Source of the DNA: Trichomonas vaginalis G3
Lineage: Eukaryota; Parabasalia; Trichomonadida; Trichomonadidae
Length of the DNA stretch: 64,000 bases
Direction of reading: 5' to 3'
Assembly: GCF_026262505.1 (NCBI RefSeq)
Contig: NC_067206.1
Span: 35,169,896 to 35,233,895 of the forward strand
A model generated the notes under the pieces. The model made no database searches, was not told where the DNA came from, and saw only the letters and a list, made by a program, of their open reading frames with translations. Made by a program: the position numbers and the translations under genes. This document shows positions 1 through 10,603 of the stretch, piece after piece (position 1 is the stretch's first letter; the number at the start of each line of letters is the position of its first letter).

Positions 1-150
1 GAAGATTTCCTTCTATCTGACGTCAAGAAGAAATATAAAGAGACTTTCGGCATTGTTAAAACATTCGATGTACTAAAAGAAGAAATAGAAGCTACGAAAT
101 TGTTTAGGATTTCAAATATACATCGTACAATTCATGTAAAACGCTTATAA
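1..150 (+). CDS. C-terminal end of a conserved small Maverick gene
   Basis: The window opens inside this reading frame, which runs to a stop at 150. Its roughly 49 residues match the C-terminal half of the 106-aa protein at 29,112-29,432 in Maverick B (shared words FLLSDVKKKYKETFGIVK, EEIEATKLFR, HVKRL). The N-terminus lies outside the window. Function unknown; it is basic and soluble-looking. Immediately downstream starts the hairpin array, as a hairpin also follows the B copy. Confidence 0.75.
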   Translation, partial: EDFLLSDVKKKYKETFGIVKTFDVLKEEIEATKLFRISNIHRTIHVKRL

Positions 151-1125
151 AATAACAGGTGAGAAAACAGGTGAGAAAACAGGTGACATCTCACCTCTTC
201 ACCTAAATTATATTTTTGGTCATTTACACTCATTTACGATGAAGTTATGACAAAGCATTTACGATGAAGTTATGACAAATTCATGAGGTGAAAAAACAGG
301 TGAGAAAACAGGTGACATCTCACCTCTTCACCTAAATTATATTTTTGGTCATTTACACTCATTTACGATGAAGTTATGACAAAGCATTTACGATGAAGTT
401 ATGACAAATTCATGAGGTGAGAAAACAGGTGAGAAAACAGGTGACATCTCACCTCTTCACCTAAATTATATTTTTGGTCATTTACACTCATTTACGATGA
501 AGTTATGACAAAGCATTTACGATGAAGTTATGACAAATTCATGAGGTGAAAAACAGGTGAGAAAACAGGTGACATCTCACCTCTTCACCTAAATTATATT
601 TTTGGTCATTTACACTCATTTACGATGAAGTTATGACAAAGCATTTACGATGAAGTTATGACAAATTCATGAGGTGAGAAAACAGGTGAGAAAACAGGTG
701 ACATCTCACCTCTTCACCTAAATTATATTTTTGGTCATTTACACTCATTTACGATGAAGTTATGACAAAGCATTTACGATGAATTATGACAAATTCATGA
801 GGTGAAAAAACAGGTGAGAAAACAGGTGACATCTCACCTCTTCACCTAAATTATATTTTTGGTCATTTACACTCATTTACGATGAAGTTATGACAAAGCA
901 TTTACGATGAAGTTATGACAAATTCATGAGGTGAAAAAACAGGTGAGAAAACAGGTGACATCTCACCTCTTCACCTAAATTATATTTTTGGTCATTTCAA
1001 CTCATTTACGATGAAGTTATGACAAAGCATTTACGATGAAGTTATGACAAATTCATGAGGTGAAAAAACAGGTGAGAAAACAGGTGACATCTCACCTCTT
1101 CACCTAAATTATATTTTTGGTCAAA
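151..1125. repeat. 129-bp tandem array of hairpin units (about 7.5 copies)
   Basis: Eight copies of a GGTGACATCTCACC hairpin core occur at about 183, 312, 441, 569, 699, 826, 955 and 1,084, a period of 127-130 bp. Each unit has an outer AGGTGA/TCACCT stem, then an AT-rich spacer with two copies of a CATTTACGATGAAGTTATGA direct repeat. Units are almost identical, pointing to recent expansion or ongoing homogenisation. The same hairpin occurs singly at 2,851 and 11,362 in this element. No coding potential is seen. Role unknown: replication or 3'-end site are possibilities. Confidence 0.9.
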
Positions 1126-1342
1126 GCTTCCACGAGAGAAAAGATTCCTCATTCGCTAAGGATTCCAAAAATGAAAAAATCATTGATTTTGGCTGAAAAA
1201 AAACAGCAAAACCCTTCTTCCACGGGAACAAAGAAATAAAGAAGAAATAAAGTAAATTTTTTATTTATTCCCGTGGAAGATAGAGCACTTTTATGATACT
1301 TTTATTCACGACAAACAAGACAAACAAAGAAAATAAGAAAAT

Positions 1343-1417
1343 ACGGCGCTGTCGCGGTTCGAACCACAGACCTTGACCCCTCCATAACACCACCTTAGAC
1401 CACTGTGCTACGTAGCC
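1343..1417 (-). other. tRNA-like sequence (A- and B-box match)
   Basis: On the minus strand a match to a Pol III A box (TAGCACAGTGGTCTAAGG, 1,393-1,410) is followed about 30 nt later by a B box (GGTTCGAACC, 1,356-1,365). Spacing suits a tRNA of about 75 nt, but the T-loop seems one base short and I could not pair a clean acceptor stem. A decayed tRNA or tRNA-derived element carried inside Maverick A is the best reading; an active tRNA is unlikely. Confidence 0.4.
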
Positions 1418-1492
1418 TGTCGACATAAGATTTTATAAATTGCATATTTGACGTAAATTTATTTCCATCTAGCTTCCCACTGCATAAGATAT

Positions 1493-1829
1493 TCATACGT
1501 GTTTGTAACATTCATTAAACTTCTTTTCTATTGCATCTAATCTTGCGTTATTTTTTTCAATAACTTGTCTGTATTCTTCATCATCTCCAGCAGTGTTTGG
1601 GTCTTCACGTTAAAATATTCATTGTTAACCAATTTTTTATCTACAAATTTATTAGTGTTTGATTCACTTCGTTATGATAACGGTCATATTCTTTCAATAC
1701 GTAAGTGAAGACAAAATGCGTCGTACCTTCAATCTTAAAGCTTAAAGAACTTTCAACACATTTTTGAGGGTCTGTCAGTGCGTCAATGAGATAGTATTCG
1801 AAGTCAGTCAATAATCTTTTTAAAGTCAT
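1493..1829 (-). pseudogene. Small conserved Maverick gene, divergent from KilA-N
   Basis: Minus-strand coding remnant beginning at the ATG at 1,829. The first 60 residues resemble the plus-strand protein at 59,496 in Maverick D (aligned words YVLKEYDRYHNE against FWEYDKNHKT, and LINKFVDKKL against LKFVNDRLVD), so it is an old conserved element gene of unknown function. The C-terminal part is Glu/Asn-rich and helical-looking. It is broken about once. It shares a 107-bp intergenic region with the divergent KilA-N gene. Confidence 0.5.
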
Positions 1830-1879
1830 TTCATACAGGATAAAATTTAATGTTGTGAAGAAATAGTGTTTATCTCAGA

Positions 1880-1936
1880 AAAAAATAACGCTAATTTTAT
1901 TTTATTTATTTTTTTATCCTGTATGTAAAGACAGAT
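1880..1936 (+). promoter_or_regulatory. T-rich early-type leader of the KilA-N gene
   Basis: A TAATTTTATTTTATTTATTT run followed by TGTATGTAAAGACAG lies directly before the ATG. Nearly the same leader precedes the KilA-N or neighbouring genes at 27,633, 28,497, 29,777 and 57,728. It lacks the host Inr. By position it should contain the promoter and transcript start; this is inferred from conservation only. Confidence 0.5.
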
Positions 1937-2797
1937 ATGTCAACATTAGAGAACACAACAACTGCTATCGTTCATGAAGCCATAAATGAAGAATACGAAT
2001 ACATACAGTATAACAAACAATTGAGACTCATTCGTTCAGTCAAAGATGATATGTATCAAATGCAAAGTATTTTGACGGCTTGTTTTGCTCCAGATACTAA
2101 GCTTCCTAAAGACTGGTTTAGGAACCAAAGCACCATAGAACTATTAAGTGAAGCACAGCGAGACGTACTTTTTTCTGAAAACAGTGAAGAACAGCGAGTA
2201 GGTAAAAAATCCCAGTCGCCAAAACTCTATGAAAACCGTGAAAAATTGCCAAACGGTTTGAGAGGATATTATGTTCATAGACTTTTAGTAAATGCAGTTG
2301 CAATGTGGGCTTCACCACGTTATGCTTGGAATATTTACAAACTTCTTGACGAACTTCACAGACAAGAACGTGGAGAGATGGAAAAGAAACTTCAAGCAAA
2401 AGATGAAGTCATTGAATCCAAAGACAAAAGCATACAGAAAAGAATACCACGTTCAGTACCAAAAGGAAAGGAAAAGAGTTATAAGTATATGATATATACT
2501 GAAGAGTTGGAGAATGAAGAAGATAAAGATATGGTTATGTTGCATTTTGTCAGAAGAAACAACAAGAGCTTTTATGACCTTGCTAAGATTTACAAATCTG
2601 ACAGAAACTGGTTCTATCGTGAAAACTTACCGATTTCAATGACACCGAATGAGCAAATAAAAGAAATTGTCAAAAATACTCTTCCTCAAACACACTATGA
2701 CATCAAAGGTTGCACAATACTTACCTTCAAAGAAGACTTACCATTACTGAAGGAAAAAATAACAGAGTATTTCGATAACTTCAAAGAGGAAGAATGA
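1937..2797 (+). CDS. KilA-N domain protein
   Basis: 286 aa with an intact reading frame. Residues about 55-150 carry KilA-N features (WFRNQST, YENREKLPNG, LRGYYVHRLLVNAVAMWASP, then a helix ending KLLDELH). A charged coiled coil (about 150-175) leads to a second domain (about 180-286; MIYTEELENEEDKDMVMLHF, PISMTPNEQIKEIVKNTLP) resembling the C-terminal extension of viral KilA-N proteins. KilA-N proteins of large DNA viruses and phages bind DNA. Here it is a probable regulator of the element. Broken relatives lie at 29,777 (Maverick B) and 57,728 (Maverick D). Confidence 0.8.
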   Translation: MSTLENTTTAIVHEAINEEYEYIQYNKQLRLIRSVKDDMYQMQSILTACFAPDTKLPKDWFRNQSTIELLSEAQRDVLFSENSEEQRVGKKSQSPKLYENREKLPNGLRGYYVHRLLVNAVAMWASPRYAWNIYKLLDELHRQERGEMEKKLQAKDEVIESKDKSIQKRIPRSVPKGKEKSYKYMIYTEELENEEDKDMVMLHFVRRNNKSFYDLAKIYKSDRNWFYRENLPISMTPNEQIKEIVKNTLPQTHYDIKGCTILTFKEDLPLLKEKITEYFDNFKEEE

Positions 2798-2850
2798 AGT
2801 CACGACAACATTAACGAAGAAGTCACGACAACATTAACGAAGAGAGAATG

Positions 2851-2885
2851 AGGTGAGAAAACAGGTGACATCTCACCTCTTCACC
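2851..2885. repeat. Intergenic hairpin, A-type (GGTGA/TCACC)
   Basis: Single copy of the core found in the 151-1,125 array: AGGTGA arms with an inner GGTGACATCTCACC palindrome, placed 54 bp after the KilA-N stop and just beyond the end of the convergent gene at 2,902. It sits where a shared 3' end or terminator would be expected. Confidence 0.75.
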
Positions 2886-2901
2886 AAAAATATATTTTTG
2901 G

Positions 2902-3375
2902 TTAAATAGCTTCAGGGTCAATTTCTTCAACCATTTCACTTCCTTCGTCAATGTCAATTGAAGCTTCTTCAACCTTTGGTAAGAATTTCTGTATAACATC
3001 TTTGTTCGTTATTGTCTTCAGAGATGAAGGATAATATTTCACATTTGTTTCACCCTTCTTATATTCTTTCTGTTCGGAAAGATTCATAGCAATACTGAAG
3101 AAGTCAATGTTAGAGTTCTTTATGACAGTATAATGAGTATCTTTGACATTCACGAAGAAACTCTTTTGTTTCAAAACTACTGCTAACTCTTGTGAAGTAT
3201 AACGTTTGCGGTCAATGACGATAGCTAATGGTCTGACATACTGACCAAACTTAGATTCTTTCACAAACTTCTTGTTAAAGATAACATTAACATTTGAAGC
3301 ATTATTGAACTCATTCTTGATGGCAGTAGCGAGAGCATTGTATGAAAAGAACTTGCAATCTTGCATGTGTTTCAT
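2902..3375 (-). CDS. Conserved Maverick protein, 157 aa, divergent from polB
   Basis: Intact frame. A nearly identical 154-aa copy lies at 30,904-31,368, also head-to-head with polB, so the pairing is conserved. The N-terminal two thirds mix beta and helix (NVNVIFNKKFVKESKFGQYV, LAIVIDRKRYTSQELAVVLK); the C-terminus is acidic. The location beside a protein-primed polymerase would suit a terminal protein, single-strand binding protein or replication accessory, but there is no motif to decide. Unrecognised family. Confidence 0.65.
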   Translation of the reverse strand: MKHMQDCKFFSYNALATAIKNEFNNASNVNVIFNKKFVKESKFGQYVRPLAIVIDRKRYTSQELAVVLKQKSFFVNVKDTHYTVIKNSNIDFFSIAMNLSEQKEYKKGETNVKYYPSSLKTITNKDVIQKFLPKVEEASIDIDEGSEMVEEIDPEAI

Positions 3376-3466
3376 TAAAATAAAAAGTTCGAAATATTTT
3401 GAAAAATAACTTAAAAAAAATCTAATCTAATTTTTTCAAAAATATTTTTTTTATTTCCTACTAAAG

Positions 3467-6400
3467 ATGTATCGGAAGTTGTCTAAGTTAGAACACTCGG
3501 AAATAAAACAACTTCTTACAGAAGCTAATATAGATGTTGCAAAACATTACGCAACAAACAAAAAGGCACTCGCTGACTTCATTAAAGACTACAATGGTGC
3601 AATAAGTTATGATAGAATTCATGAGTTCATAAAGCCGCAACGCGGCGAGGACGAAGTCCATGCAAGAACTTTTCCTTTAAATGACATTGCTATTGACTTA
3701 TATCATAGACGTTCAATACCTCATGAAGTAAGAAGAGAAATGTTTGACATAACAAATGCGAACGTTGGTGAAACACGAAAGAGAGATGACACACTGAAAC
3801 AACAGAGAAGAGAGATGTTTAAAAGTGCTATAGAACAAGTTCGCAAAGCTAACGATGTCATTCGTTCCATTGACGACAAACCAAAAGAAGGTGAGAGATG
3901 GTTAAAGAAAGATGAAGAGAATAGGAAGAGAAATGTGAAGTCAGGCAATAGACTCATTGACTTTAACATCGAAGCTTTAGATGAACCAAACAGAGACTAC
4001 TTACACAAACATTTTGGTAAGGTTTTCATGAGACTCTTAGAGAAAATTAAAATAAACTCACAACAGAGATGGATGGTATGTTATAAACTTGGTGGAAAGT
4101 ATGAATGTTCTACGTTAAACCTCAATAATATTGGAACATTACTACATCAGCTCTTGAAGGAGAACTTTATATCAGAGATAGAAGCAAATGCTGCAGGTAT
4201 TGTTGAAATGCACTATGACTTCTTCTTGACAAATATAAAGAATCTTACTGAAATAAAGATGTATGATTTAACAGAATATGAAGGCTTAACGATGTCAGAT
4301 GTAAAGAAAGGCAAACCAAAAAAGAGACCATATAGAGATGAAAGCACACTGACAAATGACCAGAAAGCCATTTTGGAAGCTCTTAAGCAAACAGGAAACC
4401 CAGCACTTATAGAAAGCTTTTGGAAAGATAATGGTGAAAAGAAGTTTTATAAGAAGAGAAGCGGTCAGTTCTGGAAGTATCTTTGCACATTACCTATAAA
4501 TCTTGAACGCTACCAAATCTTCAATGAACTGAACAAAAGAACTGCAACACTTATGACAGAGGACAATTGTTTCGTTTATGCTTGCATTCAGGCTGGAGTA
4601 AATGAAGAAACTATTGACCACATGAGAGAAGTCATTCGTGTTAGAGACTTTCCTCAAAGTAAAGTACAAGAAATTTCTGACGCAACAGGTATATCATTTA
4701 ATGTTACCATTGGTTATTTCAATGACTCAAGACATAATGAAATAAAGAGATATATACCAAAAGAATGCGAAACTGTTAGAACTATTGACTTACTTCTTGT
4801 TGAAGACCACTACATGCTAAATGAAAGATTACCAATGACAACATACTTCATTCGAAACTATAAAGAAATTCTCAAAGCTTGTGGTGGAATGAACATTGAG
4901 AAACAGATGAAGATTTATACAAAGAGAGAAGATAAATATGTAGTTCGTTATGATAGAACAACACCGTTATGGGATGTTATGAAAACATTGTGGGAGTGCA
5001 AATATTTCGAACCTATTTCTTATGGAGAACTTTTCACATATACTACTGACTTATATAAACAGAACCTTGCACCATTTAAAGATTTGACATATGCTCCAAA
5101 GTATTGTGTACAACTGAAGAAGAAAGCAGAGTCAAAAGAAGTAAATAAAAATAAGTGCAAGTTCATTCCTGAGCACGTTTTCTTTGCTGACTTTGAGTGT
5201 AGTACGGATGGCTTTCATAAAGCTTTTAACATCTGTTATGACAGTGAAGATGGTTCAGTTAGTGAAAGCATTTGGGGTCAAAACTGTGCAACAGAATTTT
5301 TGGAAAGACTTCCTGACAAGAGTTTAATATATTTTCACAACCTCAGTTATGACATAAACTTCATCTTAAGACACATGACAGAAGTGAAAGGAACTCCCAT
5401 CATTAAAGGTTCACGAACAATGCAAATAACTGGCTTATATAAAGGACGGGCAATTATTATAAAAGACTCTTACAGTGTTATAAATAAGAAGCTTAAACTA
5501 TTTCCTGCTATGTTTAACTTACAAACAGGACCGAAAGAAGTATTTCCATATAACTACTACAGCAGTGTTTTGTTAGCAAATGACAACAGAACTGGTGTCA
5601 TTTCTGAAGCATGTAAGTTTATCCATGATGCAGATACATTTATGAAGAACATAGATTCCATCAAAGGTTGCAGAATAGATGAAAACCACTTCGACTTAGA
5701 AAAATATAGCACGTTTTACTGCAAACAAGATGTAAGAATTTTAAGAGAAGGTTTTGTAAAGTTCCGCAATGACTTATTGAAAGAGTTTGATTTAAACGTT
5801 TATGACTACGTTAGTATTTGTTCTATTGCTAACAAATTGTTTGAGAACAGAGTATACTTCCGAATGGAAATCTTTATGACCTCTCAAATAAACCAAGAGA
5901 ATTTATTTCGAGATGCATTCAAGGTGGAAGATGTATGTTGTCAGATAACATGAAACAAAAGAGCAAAAAGAAACTCATTGCTGACTTCGACACTGTTTCA
6001 TTATATCCTTCAGCTATAGCAAGACTTTATACTTTAGAAGGTATTCCAAAAGTATTGAAGGAAGAAATGTTAAACACAGAGTATCTCATGAGACATTTAT
6101 TCGATGATGACCAAAAGGAACCCATTGGTGAAAAGTTTATGTCTGGCTTCTTTGTTCTCATTAAGATAACAGAGATTGGTATACCCAGACACTTTCATTT
6201 AATAGTTTGCGACCCTGAACTAAATCCAGAACTTAACGTTCCAAGAAGTTCAAACACTTGCTGTCTCATGCATGTTGACCATATAACATTACAAGACCTC
6301 ATAAAATATCAAGGTGTCAAATGTGAAGTGTTGCAAGGATACTATTACGATGGAAACAGAGATATGAGAATAAGAGATGAAGTAAAGAAGTTGTTTGAGT

Positions 6401-7244
6401 TAAGGTTAAAGTATAAGAAAGAAGGAAACCCTTACAAGAAATTATAAAACTCATTCTGAACAGCATTTATGGCAAAACTATTCTATCTCCTATTGAGTCA
6501 AAAATAACCATAGTAAATGACAAAGATGCTATAAGATATGCTATAAGAAATTACAACCATATAGTGAAGTTCGAAGGTTTGGATGGTTCAGATAAAACTA
6601 TTTTCAAGCTAACGAAAAGCATTTGCAGACACTTTAACTTCTGTCCACTTGGTGTTAATATTCTGTCTATGTCAAAACGTATTATGAATGAAGTATTCTG
6701 TACTGCAGAGGACATGGGACTTCAAATCTTTTACCAGGATACCGACAGTATGCACTTATATAATGAAGACATCCCAAAGCTTGCAGCAGAGTTTAAGAAG
6801 AGATATGGTCGCGAACTTATAGGAAAGAACCTTGGTCAATTTCATAGCGACTTTGCAGAAATAACACCTGGAAAACAAAGTTTAGCTTATAAAAGTATTT
6901 TCTGTGGAAAGAAGACCTACATAGACTTACTCACTAACGATTTAAATGAAGTTGCATTTCACTGCAGAATGAAAGGCGTGAAGCAAGATGTTATTGCTTT
7001 AACCGCTAATGAAATGTTTCCTGAAGCTATACAATGCTATTACAATGAAGATAAGAACATTCACATACCTGTTGGAACATATGACAAAGACTCTGAGTTC
7101 AGTTTAATGAAACTTTACAAAGCACTTTATGACGGTCAAGAGATTGGATTTGACTTATGTAAGTCATGTCAACCTTGCTTTGCTGAAAAGTTCAACTTTT
7201 CAATAACGACTAAAACAAGCTTTATTCGTAAGTTGAAGTTCTGA
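3467..7244 (+). pseudogene. polB: Protein-primed family B DNA polymerase, Maverick A (fossil)
   Basis: Coding region of the Polinton replicase. Visible motifs in order: Exo I DFEC (about 5,190), Exo II HNLSYDIN (about 5,340), Exo III YCKQDV (about 5,720), Pol A SLYPSAI (about 6,000), Pol B NSIYGKT (about 6,460), Pol C DTDS (about 6,740). The roughly 570 residues before Exo I form the long N-terminal extension usual in Polinton polymerases. The region is broken, about two breaks. A sister copy is at 31,459 and a divergent one at 51,404. Leader: T-rich early type ending CCTACTAAAG before the ATG. Confidence 0.95.
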
Positions 7245-7250
7245 GGTCAT

Positions 7251-7275
7251 GGGCTTCGCCCTTGCCGCTAGCGGC
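7251..7275. terminator. Paired GC-rich mini-hairpins after polB
   Basis: GGGCTTCGCCC (7,251-7,261) and GCCGCTAGCGGC (7,264-7,275) form two compact hairpins in an AT-rich gap, just after the polB stop and before the convergent gene's end at 7,330. The place fits a 3'-end or pausing element shared by two converging genes. Similar mini-hairpins recur across the Mavericks. The function is inferred. Confidence 0.4.
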
Positions 7276-7329
7276 TTATTTTTGTCAGCAATGAGGTCAT
7301 TCGTGATAAAAATAAAGCTAGCGTAGATT

Positions 7330-8187
7330 TTACAATACTGCGATGGTAGAGTTTAAGAGTTGTGCTTCAATGTAGAGACAGTCCTTATGGTCTGGAGGCA
7401 AGAACACTGGACATTTATGGTCATGAGTGGAGAACATGTCTATCCAAAACTCACGATTGAAGCCAGTTAATTTATAGTATTTAGGGTTAGGAAGTGGTGA
7501 AGTTCTTGTATGACCAATGAACTCATTTTCAACGCCTTTGGCTATATTAGAGTAAAGTATTGCTTGCTTTCTATCCCAAATGCCAGGTGTTACAATCTTT
7601 GAAAATTCATTTTTCCTCGGAAGCATTGCATCATAATTGAAAACATTCTTAAAATCATCACTTGGTTCAGAGATTTGAAATCTTATACGTAATGGATTTT
7701 TTTTCTCTTTAGCGACTTCATTGAATGGTGAGAATACAACAAACTGACAGTCATGAGTTCCATCTTCATTTTCATTAAATTCATAATGAAAGTCTATAAG
7801 TTGTGGCTGACTACCTTCTTCTTTCAGTTGTGCAAGAAACTCACGTAAAGGCTGTAAAGTTTGTACTTCAATGTTGAACTTTTTCTCGAACATCTCATTA
7901 AATGAAATCATACATTGTTGCAATGTTGTATCGTCTTTAAAGTATTTGTATATGTGAATGTTTTGGGCGCTTAAAGACTGTTCGTCATTTTCTATCTCGA
8001 CTTGAAGTATAAAGTCAACCTTTCTGAAAGCACGTGTTATATACATAGATGTTATGCCAATGTACTTCTCTTCATTTATGTTCACAATCCAGTCTGTTGG
8101 AAACTTAAACGTTACTCTGTTCCCCTTTATTTTGACGTCAGGGTTTTCACTACTGAACGCAACAGATAAAGGTATTTGTCTATACAT
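7330..8187 (-). CDS. Penton-like minor capsid protein candidate
   Basis: 285 aa, intact frame, beta-rich throughout with no membrane segment. The C-terminal 60 residues share a pattern with 35,136-36,014 (Maverick C) and 46,555-47,404 (Maverick D): a Ser/Asn-rich stretch, Pro plus Lys-Tyr, a Trp/Phe-Asp strand, then Pro and a terminal hydrophobic strand. Presence in every Maverick here, next to capsid genes, suggests the single-jelly-roll penton of Polintons. No profile could be run, so the name rests on context. The leader ends in AACTAA before the ATG, the virion-gene type. Confidence 0.5.
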   Translation of the reverse strand: MYRQIPLSVAFSSENPDVKIKGNRVTFKFPTDWIVNINEEKYIGITSMYITRAFRKVDFILQVEIENDEQSLSAQNIHIYKYFKDDTTLQQCMISFNEMFEKKFNIEVQTLQPLREFLAQLKEEGSQPQLIDFHYEFNENEDGTHDCQFVVFSPFNEVAKEKKNPLRIRFQISEPSDDFKNVFNYDAMLPRKNEFSKIVTPGIWDRKQAILYSNIAKGVENEFIGHTRTSPLPNPKYYKLTGFNREFWIDMFSTHDHKCPVFLPPDHKDCLYIEAQLLNSTIAVL

Positions 8188-8211
8188 TTAGTTCGGATAA
8201 AAATAAACCAT

Positions 8212-8493
8212 TTACTCTTTCTTTGCTTCAGCTTCTTTAGCTTCTTTAGCTTTTTGTTCTTCCTTTGCTTTTGCTTCTTCTCTAGCTTTTTTCGCCAGCA
8301 AACGTGGGTTCTTTTGTCTTCCAGCAGCTAATGCAGCTAGTTGTTTTTCACTAAGTTTTCTCTTTGGTCTCTCTGGCTTTTGTTCTTGTTTTTGTTCCTT
8401 CAGTTCGGATAAAATTTGCTCGCGAATTTCTTTCTTCAATGCTTCAACATCTATGACACCTTGGGTCTTGTCCGTAGGGCTTGTCTGAGTCAT
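8212..8493 (-). CDS. Small Lys/Glu/Ala-rich coiled-coil protein
   Basis: 93 aa, intact. An N-terminal acidic helix (VEALKKEIREQILSEL) leads to a basic central block (SEKQLAALAAGRQKNPRLL) and an alternating Lys/Ala/Glu tail. The central block recalls short basic motifs in small proteins of many large DNA viruses. A DNA- or capsid-associated role is possible but unproven. It lies 24 bp upstream of the penton-like gene on the same strand, with a TTTTTATCTGCAGTCAA virion-type leader. Confidence 0.55.
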   Translation of the reverse strand: MTQTSPTDKTQGVIDVEALKKEIREQILSELKEQKQEQKPERPKRKLSEKQLAALAAGRQKNPRLLAKKAREEAKAKEEQKAKEAKEAEAKKE

Positions 8494-8538
8494 TTGACTG
8501 CAGATAAAAAACTAAATTAAAACTTTAACCGATGTAAA

Positions 8539-8973
8539 ATGAGCTTGTCAAAATCAGAACGAGAGTCTATTATATTAAATGACGCAAGAGGAATACAACA
8601 TCCTTTCTATTACGTAAGTCAGAGTAAAGATGGTAAAATATACGTAAGAAAAAGAAAGGTTCCATTAGCGAATACAGAGAGCGACAACATTAAGGTGCAT
8701 AGCAAGGGCGAAGCCCACGAAGCCCATATAAAACCTTCTGTTCAAACTGAAAAGTCAATAGAACAAGAAGAAAAGAAGCCAGATGTTCTTTCAATAACGA
8801 ACCAAGAGCTTATTGCAAAGTTCGTGAATTTCATTGAAAAGCAAACCGAGTCAAAGAACCCTGACCCGCCAGTGAAAGAAGTTGAGACAAAAGAGAATGT
8901 ACAGTTCATTGAAAATGTCAAGAAACAACTTCCACCACGAATACCAAGAAGAAGAGTGAGAATAATGAAGTAA
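8539..8973 (+). CDS. Small basic protein with KDG motif, 144 aa
   Basis: Intact frame. N-terminal domain: a helix, then PFYYVSQSKDGKIYVRKRK. The same helix-YxV-xxDG-xxxxRK pattern occurs at 11,110, 37,357 and 50,788, so this is a recurring small Maverick domain. The middle is acidic and the C-terminus very basic (PPRIPRRRVRIMK), which would suit nucleic-acid or virion contact. It lies directly upstream of the capsid gene (27 bp gap). Function unknown. Confidence 0.6.
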   Translation: MSLSKSERESIILNDARGIQHPFYYVSQSKDGKIYVRKRKVPLANTESDNIKVHSKGEAHEAHIKPSVQTEKSIEQEEKKPDVLSITNQELIAKFVNFIEKQTESKNPDPPVKEVETKENVQFIENVKKQLPPRIPRRRVRIMK

Positions 8974-8975
8974 AT

Positions 8976-9000
8976 AGATATTTTTATCTGAAGTAAATAC
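8976..9000 (+). promoter_or_regulatory. Virion-type leader of the capsid gene
   Basis: ATATTTTTATCTGAAGTAAA lies directly before the capsid ATG. The pattern T-run, ATCTG, three to six bases, TAA, ATG recurs before other virion-type genes: 8,187 and 8,493 (minus strand) here, and 45,929, 46,308 and in looser form 50,616 and 50,788 in Maverick D. Replication genes have a different leader. Confidence 0.5.
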
Positions 9001-10573
9001 ATGCAGAACGAACAGCTAAACGAATTTACTCCAGCAGAGCATATTCATCAGATTCGCTCATATTTCGATATCATAGACAATGCAGTTCAAATTGGTGACA
9101 CTAATAGAAAATATTCTGACGCAAAGATTCCATCACAACCTGGAACTGCTAAAGATAACACATGGGTAACATTCAATCTCTCACCTCCTGGTGAAAATAT
9201 GTTGGACCTTTACAATACATTCATTACGTATAAAATGGAAGGTCAATTTATTGTAGATAAAGAAATTGGTTCAGGTTCCAATAAAACAAACCCACCAGGA
9301 TTTTGGATTGGTTTCGATGACGCTTTCTATGCAGTTGCTGGATATCAAATCCTTGCAAATGGTCGTATCGTATATTCTCAAGACAACGCAAGAGAAGAAG
9401 CATATATAACTTCAAACTCACAAACTACCGAACAAATAAAGAAAGTAGATGTTTTCTCAAAGACTCGACATGAAGATGTATGGAGTCATTCGGGAACATG
9501 CAGAACAGGACAAATTGTTAGTGGTCCAATTACAGCAGGAAAATCATTTGATTTTAAGCTTCGTTTAAGAATTCCTGTTAGAAGATTCCTTCCATTAGAA
9601 GCTATTCGATTTATTCCAGCTTTTGCAGGAAACATTCAGCTTAAAGTAAAGTTCAGTAGCGACGCCTTACAATGCACATCTATATCTGTAAATGATATCA
9701 TTGCTTTCAATCCAACTCTTAAAGTTGCATTTGCTTCAGATTCAAATCCACCGACAAATAAATTTGTTCCATGGAATGAACCATTCACTATGATAACGAA
9801 GGCAATAGAAGCTAGTGGAACAGTTACTATTACAACTGTAACCAGCAACTATTTCGAACAAAGATGGATTTTAATGAATGTTTCATTCATCCAAAGTCAT
9901 TCTCTTTAGACCCTAACATTTATACAGAACTTGTAGAACATTATACAAACGAGGCTTTATGTTTTCCTGTTAAAGTTATGGATTGGATTCCTATGGACGG
10001 TTCATTCTCAAAGAATACAGATAGTTCAAGTGCAACATTTACAGCAGCTTATACGCCTATTAATGTTAAAAGTATTTGGGCACTATTTAGAAAGAAAGAC
10101 AACTATTATGTTAATTTTGAGAACCCTAAGTTTAAATATCTTCAGCTTTCCATGGAGCTTATGGAAATATGCCTGCAGAACCTGAAAAATCATATGGACC
10201 TGTATTTTATGAAATGGTTGCGAACGCTTGCAATACAAACAATGATATGATAGGATTTAATGAAGATGTTATGAGGTCATTGGTGGATGATGGTAGTGTG
10301 GAACATAAATGGGATAGCTATGACAACACACATTTCTTATGTGGTTTTCCAACAGAAGTGGACTTTTGCTTCCAGCAAGGTCAAACATCTACTGCTCCAA
10401 TAACATACAAATTGTCTGTTAAAGGACCTATTGAACTAGCAACTGAAAACGTACCAAAGCCACTTATTGGATTTATGAGGGATTGTTGCTTTGCCATTCA
10501 GGTGCGTGCTAATGGAATCCCAATAATAAGATTAGATGACTATAACTTAGCTACGGACGACAGTGAGGAATAA
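9001..10573 (+). pseudogene. Major capsid protein, double-jelly-roll type (fossil)
   Basis: Coding region of about 1.57 kb, the usual size for a Polinton major capsid protein. It is beta-rich with an N-terminal jelly-roll-like half (TWVTFNLSPPGENMLDLYNT, FDDAFYAVAGYQILANGRIV, RIPVRRFLPLEAIRF) and a second beta half (FLCGFPTEVDFCFQQGQ, KPLIGFMRDCCFAIQV). The minus-strand region at 63,379 in Maverick D has a matching C-terminal layout. Broken, about two breaks. It follows the KDG-motif gene and precedes the membrane-anchored gene, a conserved virion cluster. The identification is by length, composition and context. Confidence 0.65.
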
Positions 10574-10603
10574 AGGATGAACATTTATTTTTAAATCTTA
10601 TAA

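Noticed and set aside
151-1125. Possible CRISPR array
   Set aside because: Unit length 129 bp, no distinct spacers (the whole unit repeats), no cas genes and a eukaryotic setting; it is a tandem hairpin repeat.
1922-1936. GTATGTAAAGACAG before KilA-N genes as a tiny intron
   Set aside because: GTATGT matches the T. vaginalis 5' splice site, but 14 nt is too short and the ACTAACACACAG 3' signal is absent; it is better read as leader sequence.
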